Of a stretch of 53,937 bases of DNA, positions 11,652 through 25,100 are shown piece by piece. The position numbers were made by a program, and so were the translations under genes. Source of the DNA: Stentor coeruleus (taxonomy: Eukaryota; Ciliophora; Heterotrichea; Heterotrichida; Stentoridae); the NCBI GenBank assembly GCA_001970955.1, contig MPUH01000445.1:1-53937 (forward strand), read 5' to 3'. The notes beneath the pieces are model-generated. The model was given only the letters and a program-made list of their open reading frames with translations, ran no database searches and was not told where the DNA came from. Within the stretch, counting starts at the first letter, position 1. Each line of letters begins with the position of its first letter.

Positions 11652-13034
11652 ATGTCAAAGACTTACTTACCAATTGGTATTCGGATATCTTTTATTGGTT
11701 TAAGTCTTTGTGAAAGTTCAATCATAAACTTAGTCTTCTCAATAGTTCCTTTTATGATTGAATTTTATTTTAAGGACTCTTATTCTGACAAAGTTCCTGA
11801 GGATATAATTTCAAGCTACTCAGGATATTTAGAAGGGATATTTAGGTTTATGCAATTTTTTTCTTCTATATGGATGTAAAGTATATTTAGGAGTACACTC
11901 TCTGATAAAATTGGTAGAAAAGTTGTTACAATAGGAGCACTTTTTATGAATTTTGCTAGTTCTATTGCTCTTGGCTTATGCACTACATTCGAAGCTGCTT
12001 TTATTGTTAGAATAATCAGTGGACTATTTGCAGGAAGTATGCCTATAACTAAATCTATGATAAGAGAAGTGACTGATGATACAAATATTTCAACATTATA
12101 TGGTTCTTTTGCTTTAGGAATAGGTCTTGCAAATTCTCTAGGACCTTTTATGGCTGGGCTATCAAAACCTGCTGATAATTTAGGAGGTATTTTTGACTAT
12201 TCTTTTTTTAGAACTTATCCTTATTTTCTCCCTTTATTTCTTCAGTAAATCACATTTAGTTCCTTTTTATGCTTGATAACTTTAATAGTAGTTATATACT
12301 ACCTTCCTTCTATAAAGCCAAAAGTTGAAAAAAGCCAAGGATTTAGTTCATTATTCAATAACAAACTTTATATATCCACAGTTAGCATTTATGGGCTTAT
12401 TTCAATATCAAATTATGGCTTCCGTTTAGTATTTTCCCTTATATGCAAATCAGCAGAAAATCTTGGAGGCATGGGAATTGATTCTGAAGACAAAGTTTCT
12501 ATGATTCAAGGTTTTGCTGGGATTTTTGTTTTATTTTTACCACCTTTGCTTACCCCAGTTATTAGTACGAAAATAGGGTTGGTAAAATCATTAGTTTGGA
12601 TAAGTATTATTATAGTACCATCGTTTTTTGTTGTTTATTTATGTAGAGAAACGAATGGTATATGGAAATATGCAGCCTTAGCAGCGTTTTATGGAATCAA
12701 CAACAGTAGTTTCTGCATTTTCATTTTTTATATATCGATTTGTATTAGCAATACTGTAACTCCTGATGTTTTAGGTGCTGCAAATGGTTTATCTCAAGCC
12801 CTTATTGGAGTATGCAGATTTGCTTCGGCTAATATGTTTGGAATCATTTATGGATGGAGTGTAACATCAGGACTTAGCTTTCCATTAATTGACGCAAGCT
12901 TTTCTTTCTTAATAATGTCTTTATTGGTTATATTTGAAGTGATTCTTATTATTAAAACCCTTGACCCATCTGTTGAGCATAAAAAGTCTAAAACTCAAGT
13001 CGAAACTCCACTCTTAGATATTAATAAAAAATAA
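11652..13034 (+). CDS. MFS transporter, ZIFL/DHA1-like (copy A)
   Basis: Three exons (11652-11875, 11891-12244, 12260-13034) with two 15-nt introns (GTAAAGTATATTTAG, GTAAATCACATTTAG) give 450 aa. Splicing restores the major-facilitator motif A loop: exon 1 ends in TM2 and exon 2 opens with STLSDKIGRKVV. Further MFS features are the charged RIISGLFAG...SMIREVTDD segment after TM4, a membrane stretch LYGSFALGIGLANSLGPFMAG, and about 12 hydrophobic segments overall. The SMIREVTDDTN and PADNLGG region recalls plant ZIFL and fungal DHA1-type organic-ion/H+ antiporters, so proton-coupled export is inferred. The substrate is unknown. A tandem paralogue lies 125 bp downstream. Confidence 0.85.
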
Positions 13035-13159
13035 TTATAGATCCAATATGATTTTTTCATGGGTAATCGGATGTAAAGTCTAATTTTTTAATATGATTAT
13101 TAATTAAGTATATTAAATAATAAGCCATCATGATAATCCCTTAAATTAAAATTATAAAT

Positions 13160-14543
13160 ATGTCAAAGACTTACTTATCTCTTGGTACTCGGATATCATT
13201 TACAAGTTTAAGTCTTTGTGAAAGTGCAGTTATAAACTTGATCTTTTCAATCATCCCTTTCATGACTGAGTTTTACCTTAAAGATGCATATCCTAATACA
13301 GTTCCTGAAGAAATAATATCAAGTTACTCAGGGTATTTAGAAGGTATTTTTAGACTTATGCAGTTTTTTTCTTCTTTATGGATGTAATTTATATAAAGGA
13401 GCATCCTTTCTGATAAAATTGGCAGGAAAATTGTAACAATGGGTGCACTTTTTATAAGTTTATTATCTTCACTAGCCCTAGGACTTTGCACAACCTACGA
13501 AAGTGCTATTTACATCAGAATAATAAGTGGTTTTTTCGCAGGAAATTCACCTATAAACAAATCTATGATAAGAGAAGTGACTGATGATACAAATATCTCA
13601 ACTTTATATGGGTCTTTTACTTTAGGTATCGGTATAGCTAATTTTTTAGGACCTTTAATGGCAAGTTTATCAAAGCCTGCTGATACTATAGGATGGATTT
13701 TCAATAATGATTTTTTTAGAACTTATCCATATTTTCTCCCTTTATCCCTTCAGTAATATTATATTTAGTTCCTTTATGTGCTTTTTAACTTTGATTTTAG
13801 TCTGGTACTACCTTCCTTCTATAAAGCCAAAAGTTGAAAAAAGTCAAGGTTTTAGATCACTTTTTAGTAACAAACTTTATATATCATCTGTTAGCATATA
13901 TGCTATTCTTGCATTTATGCAGTATGGATTTCGATTAGTGTTTTCACTTATAAGTAAGTCTGCAGAAAATCTTGGAGGAATGGGGATTAGTTCTGAAAGC
14001 GAAGTTTCTGTTATTCAAGGCTTTGCTGGGATTTTCACTATGATTCTTCCTCCTTTACTAACTCCAATGATTAATATGAAATTCGGATTAATTAGATCTA
14101 TGATTGGGATAAGCATTGTTTTGGTACCTATATATTTATCAGTTTTTATATGTAGAGAATTAGATGGGCTATTAAAATATGCGGCTTTGTCTATTTTTTA
14201 TGGAATAAACAATAGTTGTGGTAGTATTAGTATATCTTATGCATCAATAATCATTAGCAATACTGTAACATCTGATATCCTAGGTGCTGCGAATGGTTTA
14301 TCCCAAGCAATAATAGGAGTTTTCAGATTTATTTCTTCTAGTTTCTATGGAGTCATTTATGGCTGGAGCGTAACATCAGGGCTAGCTTTTCCATTAATAG
14401 ATGCAAGTTTTTCTTATCTGATATTAATTTCTCTATCGATAACACTGCTTGTTATTATTATGAAAACTCTTGATTCATCTGTTGAACACAAAAAAGGAAG
14501 ATCTTCAGTAGAAATTCCACTTTTAGACAGTAAAAAAAAATAG
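13160..14543 (+). CDS. MFS transporter, ZIFL/DHA1-like (copy B)
   Basis: Exons 13160-13383, 13399-13752 and 13769-14543 also code for 450 aa. Exon lengths (224, 354 and 775 nt) are identical to copy A and both introns sit at the same codons. Intron 1 (GTAATTTATATAAAG) is 15 nt and is the only one in the window ending AAG; intron 2 (GTAATATTATATTTAG) is 16 nt. Motif A is rebuilt by splicing as SILSDKIGRKIV. The two proteins are similar along their whole length (shared MSKTYL start, DDTNISTLYGSF, PSIKPKVEKSQGF, SVTSGL-type ends), most divergent in the membrane segments. It is a recent tandem duplication whose copies may have diverged in substrate or expression. Confidence 0.85.
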
Positions 14544-15457
14544 TTAAGAGTAAATTATTAAAATAGTTGTTTTTGAAAAACTCAGTACAAGTTATTCTAA
14601 AATAAAAAGAATCTATTCTTGATTTTTTCTAATATTTTCTTGAATCTTTAAAATTTTTAACAAATTAAGCACTTTAAAATAAACTTAACTAGATTTTTGT
14701 TATTCAATATATTTATTTAAAATAAGTCCTTTTAATATATCTCTAAAAGATACTGCTTACAAACTTAAAATTTTATTTTACACTTCAAAAATCCACTGAA
14801 TGCCTTAATAGTTCATTCAAACTAAGTAACTTTATTAATAATTATAAATTCCCTTATTATAACAAGTTAGCACTTTATTTAAAAAATATCAACTCATAAT
14901 TAATTCAAAATAAACATTATTTCAATCCATCAATTTTTAAATCCTATACTTATTTTTAACTTATATTAATATAAACTCAATCAATCAATTTTTAAATCCT
15001 ATGCCTATTTTTAGCTTATATTATTATAAAATACTCTAACAGTTTTATTTATCCAAATCAATTAAAATCAAACAATTTAATACTTCTCAAAGCAAGTCTT
15101 TATCATACAATTAAAATAAAAATCTTGATAAAATATCTTCCACTAATAAATACAATACAATAAAATAAAACAAATGAATTTTATTTTCAGATTAATCTTT
15201 AGTGTTTAGGCCACCATACAAGCAGCAATACCTCTTTATTAAAACATCCATAATTTGTATAATCAAACTACATAACTTTAAAAGCAATTTCCTAAATCAT
15301 ATCACTTACAAACTTAACACCTAACTACACACTACATTAACCAATACAAAAATTCAAAAACTTCTTATCTTAGCATTTTATATATCAAATTTTCAATATC
15401 TTTTACCCATAACTATTATCAATATTTAATGAAATTATTCTATAAAATTAAGCATAT
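14544..15457. other. intergenic with imperfect 55-bp tandem repeat
   Basis: This AT-rich gap between MFS-B and the LNR gene has no plausible gene. It contains an imperfect direct repeat of period 55 (about 14929-14983 and 14984-15031, both carrying tttttaaatcctat and a ctta-tatta core). The downstream part is C-rich on the sense strand of the next gene and should contain its promoter. Confidence 0.5.
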
Positions 15458-18009
15458 ATGGCACTATACAAAGTCCACCTATTCTCACTATTCTTTTGCT
15501 ATGCTGAAATTTATGATACATTTTTACCAACTCAACAAAATCCTATTTACATTTCCCAAGATAAACCTTTATGCTGTAAAAATTGTCCAGAATTATATCA
15601 TGAAATTGAATGTAATAAAAAATATTCGGATCATGACACAAAAGAAATCATCCAAAACCAAAATAAATATGACTTCTGTGCTCCAGGGTGTATTATACAT
15701 ATGATTCATAATGGTATTTGTAATATCGAATGCTATAATTATATGTGTAATTACGATTATGATGATTGTGATGATATAATTATTCATAAAAATCTTGATA
15801 GTTCAATAAATACTATAAAGATCAATAATTTTGAATACGATTTAAATACAAAACTACAAGGAAGTGTTTTAATCAATGAACTATCACAAAAAATCTACAG
15901 ACTTGCTATAAAAGTTGATGGGGATTTTATAATAAAAAACTACCTTATAGAAAATCCTGAAAATTTCTACATCTCTTCAAACACTTCTCTAAAACTAACC
16001 TTTTCTCATATCAGAATTCCTAAATCAAGCATGTTTACTAATAAAATCATTTATCAAAATTTCCTAACTAACAACTTCTCTATAACAGAACTACAAGAAA
16101 CTTCATCTTACATACAAATAACAGCAAAAACACAAAAAACTACCCCAAAATCCTTCTTTTTTATTCCCGATTACAGCTTTTCATCTAAAAACCAACATTT
16201 TTTCCAAAAAAGAACTTTATCCTCATATAAAAATTCTCAAAAGTCTAAAAACCCATCATTAATATGCAGTGATGGATACTCACCTTTTGAAAATACATGC
16301 TACCAATGTCCTAATAAAACATATAGTTTTAATACAATAAGCCCTCAATGTTGTTTTTTATGTGATAAAAGTATGAATTGTCTAAATGGGAAAATTTTCC
16401 CTTCTCCAGGTTATTGGCGTCATAAACAAGTTAAAGAAATTTTTAGAAAATGCCCTAATGGTAAAATATCATGTATTGGGCATAATGAAGATGGATATAC
16501 AAAATGTGCTAAAGGGTATAAAGGAGATTATTGTGATGAATGTGATAATAATTATGGAAATATTGGTTTACATATATGCTCTAAATGTCCAAATAAAATA
16601 GCTAATGGGTTTGCTTTAGTAATAATTATCATTGCTATTTTTATTGTTATTATTATAATGATAAAAACAACTGTTAGTACAGCTTTAGATTCAAATCAAT
16701 TGTATTCGATATTTATGAAAATAGGAGTTGATTATTTTCAGATTATTTATTTAAGGTTTCAGTATAAATTTAGATGGCCAGAAGAATTTGATTTACTTAG
16801 TGGAAATGATGAGGATGATGTTAGGTTTTTTGTGTCAATAAAATGCTTGTTTAATGAAAATATGGATGATAAAGAATTTTTTTATATTAAAGTTGGCCTT
16901 ATGGTTAGTGTGCCGATATTACTTTTTGTGTTGTCGTGGATAGGGTTGTGGATTGTGAAGAAAGTTAGAATTGTGCATACTGTTGATCAGTATGTAATTT
17001 CATCGTATTTAGTTACTTTTCTTTTAGCATATCCATTTGTTATAACATATTCAATATCTCCTTTAGCATGCTCATCACCAAGAGAAGGTATCCCAATTAT
17101 ATACAATGAAGGCAATATTAATTATGATGACTACAAATATTTAATAGAAATGCAAAGTATAAAATGTGATTACAACAACCATTACTCTAAAATTATTTGG
17201 NAATAGAAATGCAAAGTATAAAATGTGATTACAACAACCATTACTCTAAAATTATTTGGGTGACAATTTTTGGTGTTTTTGCTTGGGGTTTTGGCGTGCC
17301 TATTTACATTTTTTATAAATTGTATGGATTAAGAAAAAACCTCTTTGATGAAAAGACAAAATACAAATACGGTTTCTTGTTTAATGGTTACTTACACAAC
17401 TATTATTTTTGGGATTTTATTATTATTACTAAAAAAATTTTAGTAGTATTTTTGACAGTTTTTATGGAAAGCAAATTTAAAACATATATTCAATCTGTCC
17501 TCCTAATAACTTTTCTTACTGTTTTCTTTATTCTCCAATTATACTTTAAACCTTTTATTAAAAATAGCCTCAATCAACTAGAAAAACTTGCCTCACTAAC
17601 AGCATTAATTACAATAACTTTAGAAGCTATTTATTCAGAACTTAACCATAACTCAGTAATTGCATATATTATTCTTACTATAATTTTTATAGTAAATTTG
17701 TTTTTTTTTATGCACTGGATCAAGTTTATTTCAAAAGATTTTGTTAAATTTCTAGCATTTTCCTTAAGGTTTATGAAGAAAATATATTGGAAGAATCAGA
17801 TTAAAAAAGATCTAGTTCTGGAAAAAAATAAATATTTTCCCCATGCTTATATAAAAGAGTATCATAAACTTTATACACATATTCATGATAAAGAAATAAA
17901 AAGAGAAAATTATTTAGGAAAGTCGATAAGAATGATGGAATTGTTTAGGGAAATTATACAGATTGACTTAGTAGATTATGAAAATAATTTAGGTCCAAAT
18001 CTTAGATAA
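15458..18009 (+). CDS. LNR / Cys-rich multipass membrane protein
   Basis: This is split in the assembly by the N at 17201. Dropping the N and the second copy (17202-17259) gives a continuous 830-aa frame. The start at 15458 gives a hydrophobic signal-like N-terminus (VHLFSLFFCYAEI). Residues ~72-105 form a Lin12/Notch repeat (CAPGC...NGICNIECYNYMCNYDYDDCDD). A spacer follows, then a Cys-rich EGF/furin-like region at ~268-384 (CYQCPNKTY, CAKGYKGDYCDEC, CSKCP). TM1 is at ~383-405, with further hydrophobic segments near 478-499, 511-534 and 581-602 and several more to about residue 755, then a basic cytosolic tail. Proteins with Cys-rich ectodomains and a C-terminal TRP-like multi-TM block (TKKILVVFLTVF, LQLYFKPF) are common in ciliates and amoebae. 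A sensory or channel-like role is inferred, not shown. Confidence 0.75.
17143..17259. repeat. 58-bp exact duplication around N (assembly join)
   Basis: Bases 17143-17200 are repeated exactly at 17202-17259 around the N at 17201. Both copies encode the same peptide (IEMQSIKCDYNNHYS), so one is an artefact. Confidence 0.92.
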
Positions 18010-19109
18010 GTTAGCTTAAAATTAATATTTTTTTTGAATAATATTTGCCATAGGTATATTTTCTTATGTTTTGTCTTTTTATATTTTAAAATTATTGATT
18101 GGGTTAAAGTTTTCTAATGGGGAATATATTATAGAAGTATGAGGATAATATTTTCAGTTTTGGGCATTTTTTATCTGGGAACGATTTTTTTTTCTATGTT
18201 AAGTTCGAATGTGAATATGTATTTGAATGTTATAAAACTAAATGATTTAAAAGGCAAAAACTTTCAGGCTTTGATGTTTTAAATATAAAAATAGATTGGT
18301 TGATTTTTTTATATAATTTATTGTCTTATGTTCATTTTTTAATATTTTCTTATCAACACTCTATTTTCACTTTATTAGTGAGTTTCAGTTTATTAGTTAT
18401 ATTATTCAATAAGTAAATCTTTAGTTGATTTGCAAATATATGCTCCAAAAATTATCATGAATTATTAGCATTCCAAATATTCTAAAGTTTTATAATTTAT
18501 CCCATAAATGCATAAGCTAATAATAATTACTTTATCTTATATGTTTTGAAATATATCAATAAGTTTATTTATATCTAATATGCATATCTTCATATAGCTA
18601 TAATAAAATTACACATCTATTGATTTCAAAAAATATCAAAAATTGTGTAACCCTTTTAAAACTTTGTAATAACTTACCACTTAGCTATTCCTATCCTTCC
18701 AAGAAAACAACAAAATTTGAATTTCTTTATCATAAATCATCTAGAAAAAAATATATAAATTTCCATTCCAATAAACTTCAATTCATCATCAAAAATAACC
18801 TTATCTGCCTTTCCAATCTTAATTAACCCTAAAAAACACTAAACCTAGCTTATTATTCCCATATCCTACCGAAATAAAAAAAAATTCTGTTGAAGTAATT
18901 CTCTGAGCTCGACATATATGGTAAAAAAAATTCTTAATTTCGCCAGCTAAATTTATCAAAAGCCTTTACAATCCGCCCAAACATCCTTATAAATCCTCAT
19001 CTCCCTTTTCAAATCTTCAACTTTCTTAATCCCAAACCTTTTTTCTTCTACCTTAAAAATAAAGCTTTTCTTTCAAAAGTTGTTAAATAAATAGAATGGT
19101 TTATAATAA
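18010..19109. other. 1.1-kb intergenic region
   Basis: AT-rich, no convincing gene. A 47-codon ATG frame (about 18139-18282) with a hydrophobic start is present but isolated. A longer frame near 18620 lacks an ATG. Upstream of 19110 the sense strand turns C-rich, as before other genes here, so the promoter of the giant gene is probably in the last few hundred bases. Confidence 0.5.
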
Positions 19110-22100
19110 ATGTGGTCTATACCATTAGTTTGTCTTCTTAGTGCCTTGAGCTCAGATGGGGCAATAGTAACTGGTATATCAACAAAAAAAGCGACTCCAA
19201 ACGAGAATGTAAAAAAGGGTTCATATGCAGGTGGAACTTCTCTATATCTTCATGCAGACTTTGGTACTGGAGACCCAAGTGCCTATCAAGTCAAAGTTGA
19301 TAATATCGATTGTCCAACAGTCCATTTCAGTAGTGATTATTCAACAATCGAATGTATAGTTCCAGTTTCTAATAAAAGATTTCCAACATCAGTAAACATA
19401 ACTGTGAATTCAAATATTGAGTCAATTCAAATAGACCCAAGTGTGAGTATATCATATACTTATGATTATGAACGTACCCCTTGGATACTTTATATGAATC
19501 CTAATGAAGCTTGTCCTGGTGATGAGGTGAGCTTTGTAGGTAGATGGGGGACAACAGATTTAAGTAGAGTAAAACAAGCTAAGGTTGGGGAAAATACTCT
19601 TGAAATAATTGATGATGATCCAAATATTGATTATTGGGGTTGGCGTAATGTTACAGCAGTTATGCATGCGAACTCTCATGGTGACACAAACCCTTTAATC
19701 CTCCTTGATGAAGGTTTTGGAAATAGTATTCCTATATGGCTTGGGACTAATTTCAGACCTGATGGTACACCATTTGATTTTAGAACACTTGCAAGAATTG
19801 ATCATATCTCACATCATGAAGGCAGCTCAGCTGGAGGACTTGAAATCACTATCCAAGGTGCTGGATTCCCAAAAAATCCTCAGGATTATAAGATCAGAGC
19901 AGATGGAATATTGTGTAGCATTAAAACCATAGAATTTGATAAAGTTACTTGTATAACAGATATAAATAACTCACCTTCTGCTAATAGTTTTTATCTAGGA
20001 GGATCTGGTCTTGTAAGAGAATATTGGAAAAGCACTGACTCATTTGAAAATTTAATAGGCACAACACCTTTATACACTTACAATATAGCAAACCCTCAAA
20101 TCCCAACAAGAGAGGACGATTATATAAAATCACGAATGTTTGGGTTGTTTATCGCCCCTGTAGATGGTGACTATAAGTTTTATATATCAAGTGATGATGG
20201 AACTCATGTATTTCTAAGTACTGATGCAACTCCAGATAAATCTGTTGAAATTATTAGTTTCAATTCATGGACTGATGAAAAAGATAAGCTTAGAATTCCT
20301 GAAACAATATCTAATTCAATACCTTTATTAGCTAATACTGCTTATTATTTAGAAATCCAACATACTCAATATACAGGAGGAAGTCATTGTGAATTAGGTG
20401 TTGAAATGCCAGGAAATGGTCCAAACAAACTCCCTTATATTCAAGAAATCTTAGTCCAACCAACAGAATTAGTAAGAGAAGTACAAAAACTCAAATTAGG
20501 TGGGACAAATAAACCAACAGGAGGGGTATTAACTTTAAAATATGGGACAACAACTTTATCATCAGTTAATTGGGATGATATTTCTTCTTCTTGGAAATGC
20601 TCAGATATAAGAAAAGCTTTAAACAATATGAATATTGGGAATTTCATTTGTGACCTAACTCAAGATGACACTACTTTTTATTATATAATAACTTTTGACT
20701 TCCCCAGATTGACATCTAGAAAAATCCTCACTGTAGATACAAGTACAATACTACCTTTAGGAACACCAGTTAGTACAACAAAAACAGTAGGGTCGATTGG
20801 TTTAGATGGAACTTTTACTATAAGTTATGAAGGGGTTCAATCATCTCCAATAAAAATAGGAACTTGGATAAGACAAATCGAAAGGGATTTAAACGTTTTT
20901 TTCTCAGGACTCAATGCAAATTTGATACTTAAAGGTTCTTCAAATGGAGATAAAATAAACCTGTTTTTTGAACTTCCAGCAAGTATGAATCCAGGAAATA
21001 GTGAACTTTTTATTATAAACACTGACCTTGTTACAGGAGGAGCATTAGAAGGATCACCTGATCTTAATAATATAACGACAACAACAAATGTTTTAGTTTC
21101 TCCTATTGATGGTAGGGTTTATTTCCCTGTAATTCCTTCAGATTTCTTGAGGAATTTAGAGACTTCTAGTCAAATCACAGTTGATATTGCTGGACTTAGA
21201 GCTATTTGCCGAAGCGATTGTAGTTTTGTTTATAAAACCCCTCCTGAATATCCTATTGTTACAACTATTACTGATAATGTTAATACTATAACTTTTGATG
21301 GTTCAGCTTTTGATGAAAGTCTTAATGCTATAAGTGTTGAAATCGGCCATGCTCTAGCTACAATCACAACAGTTTCTTCAACTTCTTTTGAATCAAATGT
21401 CCCTGTTGGTGTTGCTGGCATATGGACTCCTCTTATAAGAAGTAATAATAAAGGGTTTATTGTTAATGAAAGTAATACACAAATTACATTACCTTTAAGA
21501 ATCGATAGTATAACACCTATAGAAGGAAGTATTATGGGAGGTGTAGAAATTGTTATATCAGGGATTGGGTTTTTGAATGATATCAATAATAAAGATTTAA
21601 CGCAAAGTGTTGCTATAGGTGATTCACCTTGTAAAGTTACAGCTACAACTATAACTTCTATAAAATGTATTACATCAGAACAAGGTAGTTCTAATAATAT
21701 ATTATCAGTCACTGTTGGGTCAGTAGTTCAAACTTTTAATACTAATTTTTACAATCCTACAATAACACCTACTGTAACAAGTTTTACACCAAAAAGTTCA
21801 AGCTCTATAGAGAAAGCTACTGTTACAATAATCGGTACAGGGTTTTCTAATAATCCTTCTGAAATAAAAGTTTCATTAATTTCAGTTAATAGTGATGATT
21901 ATGAATGTATGGTTACATCTTCAACTTTAACATCTATTACCTGTGTTTTATATGGAGGTCTTAAAGGTACCTATAATCTTCAAATCTTTTTAGCCACAAG
22001 TGGGTTTGCGAGCTTTAGTATTAGCAACTCATACAAACTTGAATTTGAAATTACTGATATTAATCCTATATCTGGATCTATAAATGGTGGTACTTTATTG

Positions 22101-25100
22101 ACTATTACAGGTAAAGGTTTTTCTACAGAAAAGTCTTTTATGGCTGCTTTTATTGATTCTTCAACTTTCCCTTGTGAAATTCAAGATGGTCTTAATACTA
22201 CATTTTTAACTTGTATCACCCCTGCTATTGGAGATAAAAGCGTTGGTGTTGCTTATGAATTTCTTTTATATGGAAGACTTGCTGATAAAACTGATTGCCC
22301 TAATGGATGCACTTTTACTTGGGATAATACAAATACCCCAGTTGTTGATAGTATTTCAATACAAACCGGTAAAGCTTCTGATTCAATAACTTTAAGTGGT
22401 AGCAATTTTGGTACAATTAGTTCTTCAGTAAAAGTAACTTTTGATGATATTCTTGCTAATATAATTAGTATAACAGAAACAGAAATAATTGTATTAGTCC
22501 CTGTAGTGCAAAATATAAACTTATCAATTAAACTCTATATTTCAAATAAAGGTATTGGAACCTGCAATTTCGAATTTACTAATCAGTTATCAATAATCAG
22601 TGTGTTACCAACAGAAATTTCTAAAGGTGGAGAAATTATAGAAATTTATGGATCAGGTTTTGATTCAAACATGGTCTTTTCATTCGACACTCTCCCTTGC
22701 ACATTAAAATCCATATTAGATGATAGAGTTTTATGTCAAATAGGAGCTTACACTCTAGACGAAAACTATAAAATGCTTCAGATTTCAGGGTCAGGTAGTT
22801 TTATTTGTACTGACTCTTCAATTTGTGCTATATCATTCAAATCCTCCAAAAGCTTTACATTATCAACAAAATCAGGTAACTTATCAATAACAGGAACTTT
22901 TCCATCTAATATTATTGTAAATGATGTAACAGTTTGGCTAACAACAACAGATTTAGAATTTTCATGTCAAGTTACTTCAATTTCTACAACATTATTACAA
23001 TGTGACCCAGATGCACCAGTAGGTACTTATACTATTATTGTACATATTAATAGTTATGGTTATGCAACAAATACTCTTAGTTATACTATATCATTGATTA
23101 TTAATAGTCTTAATGCTGAAAGTTCTTCTTATGCTGGAGGGAAAATTTTAACTTTAATTGGTACTGGACTTCATGAAACTGCTAAAGTACAAGTTTGTAA
23201 AAATGACTGTGAAATTATAAGCTCAAATGGTGTTATGATTACATGTTTATTACCTGCTGTTCCAACTAGTTATTCACAACCAAAATATAATGTTGTAGTT
23301 TTACCTTATAAACTGAAATATTTTACTGTTATTTCATCAAGTGCTACAAATAATAACAAACCTTTTGACGGAGATATTTCAAGTTATTATTCAGATAGCG
23401 TAAATGCAGATGTATACTTAGGGATTGATGTAGGTAGTGGATATACATTTGAATTTTCTTCAATTCGTTTTATTGGTGGAGGAAATAAACAAAGTAACTT
23501 CAGACTTACGATGAACACAGTACTTCAAGGATCAGATAATGAGATAACCTGGACAGACCTTCACACTTTCTCAACAGTGAACAATTTCTGGAATACTTGG
23601 AAAGCTCCTAATGATATAAAGCATTCATTCAGATATTACCGTTTATTCAAATCATTAGCAGGAAGCAATTACGCAATAAATGAATTAGAATTTCAAGGTA
23701 TTCTTATATCGACTGCCTTATCTTCTGATACAACATGTCCTGTTTCAATCCAATCATCTTCAACATCAATACCTATACTATCAACTTCAACAGTAACATA
23801 CAGTGATTCTCTAACAAGTTACATAACTTCAATTTCCCCATCTCGTGGTACAACATTAGGTGGGACTCTTATAACTTTTACAGGCAGTGGTTTTGGGGAT
23901 TCAATTTTAGATATCAGTATAAAAATCGATGATATCCCATGTTCAATATCTTCAGTATCTAATACTGAAATCATCTGCACATCAGGTTCACGTCCATTAT
24001 ACACTTTACCATCATTAGAAATTTACATAGCCAATAAAGGTTTTTCTTCAACAAAAAACTTACTTTTTATATATGCTGACTTATGGTCAAGTATAACAAC
24101 TTGGGGTGGAGAAGTTCCCCCAAGACAAGGTGAATCAGTGTATATCCCTCCAGGAAAAAATATAATCCTTGATATTCCAACACCAATACTTAATGCAATA
24201 CTCATTGAAGGATCTTTAACTATAGATGATGTATCAGGAATAACCATTGATGCTTATTATATTTTTATACATGGAGGTTCATTTACAATAGGTACAGAAA
24301 GTGATCCATATATAAATGATATAACAATCACAATTCATGGTAATAGAGACTCTCCAGCTTTACCGAATTATGGAAATAAATTCATTGCTGTAAGAAATGG
24401 AGTTTTAGATATACATGGTGATCCAAGAACCCCATCATGGACTATGCTTGAAACAACAGCAATAGTTGGTTCAACATCAATAACTTTGCAAGAACCTGTA
24501 AATTGGAAAGTTGGTGAACAAATTGTCATTGCAACAACTTCGTATTTGATTGAAGAGACTGAAGTTAGGACAATTAGTGATATTGTTAATGGGAATATAT
24601 TGCATTTTACTGAACCTTTAAAGTTTTTACATTATGCTGCGACTGAAAGTTATAATAGTGGGGATATTGATATGAGAGCAGAAGTTGGGCTTTTAAGTAG
24701 GAATATTAAGATTAGAGGAAGTGATGAAGGTATAGATACACTTCATGGAGTTCATATAATGCTTTTTGCCCCTGGTGATGAATCTTGTGTAGGGAGAATT
24801 GAGAATTTAGAACTTTTCTATGCTGGTCAAGCTTATACCCTAGGTAGATACCCATTACATTTCCATATGATTGGAACAGTTTATCAATCTTATATCAAAA
24901 ATAATGCTATTCATCATACATATAACAGAGCTACAACAGTTCATGGTGTATATTATTTGACTATAGAAAACAATGTCGCTTATAACAACATGGGACATGC
25001 TTATTTTATAGAAGATGGTATTGAAAGTCAAAATACTATAAAACATAACCTTGGGATTAATACCCTTAGATCATATGCTTTACTTAATTTCGATCAAACC

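Noticed and set aside
18139..18282. 47-codon ATG frame with hydrophobic N-terminus
   Set aside because: Isolated, very short, T-rich sequence readily gives hydrophobic codons; no intron extends it.
18620..18826. 68-codon plus-strand frame
   Set aside because: It begins at TTG, not ATG, has AT-driven composition (Lys, Asn, Ser, Phe) and no similarity to any family; the region looks non-coding.
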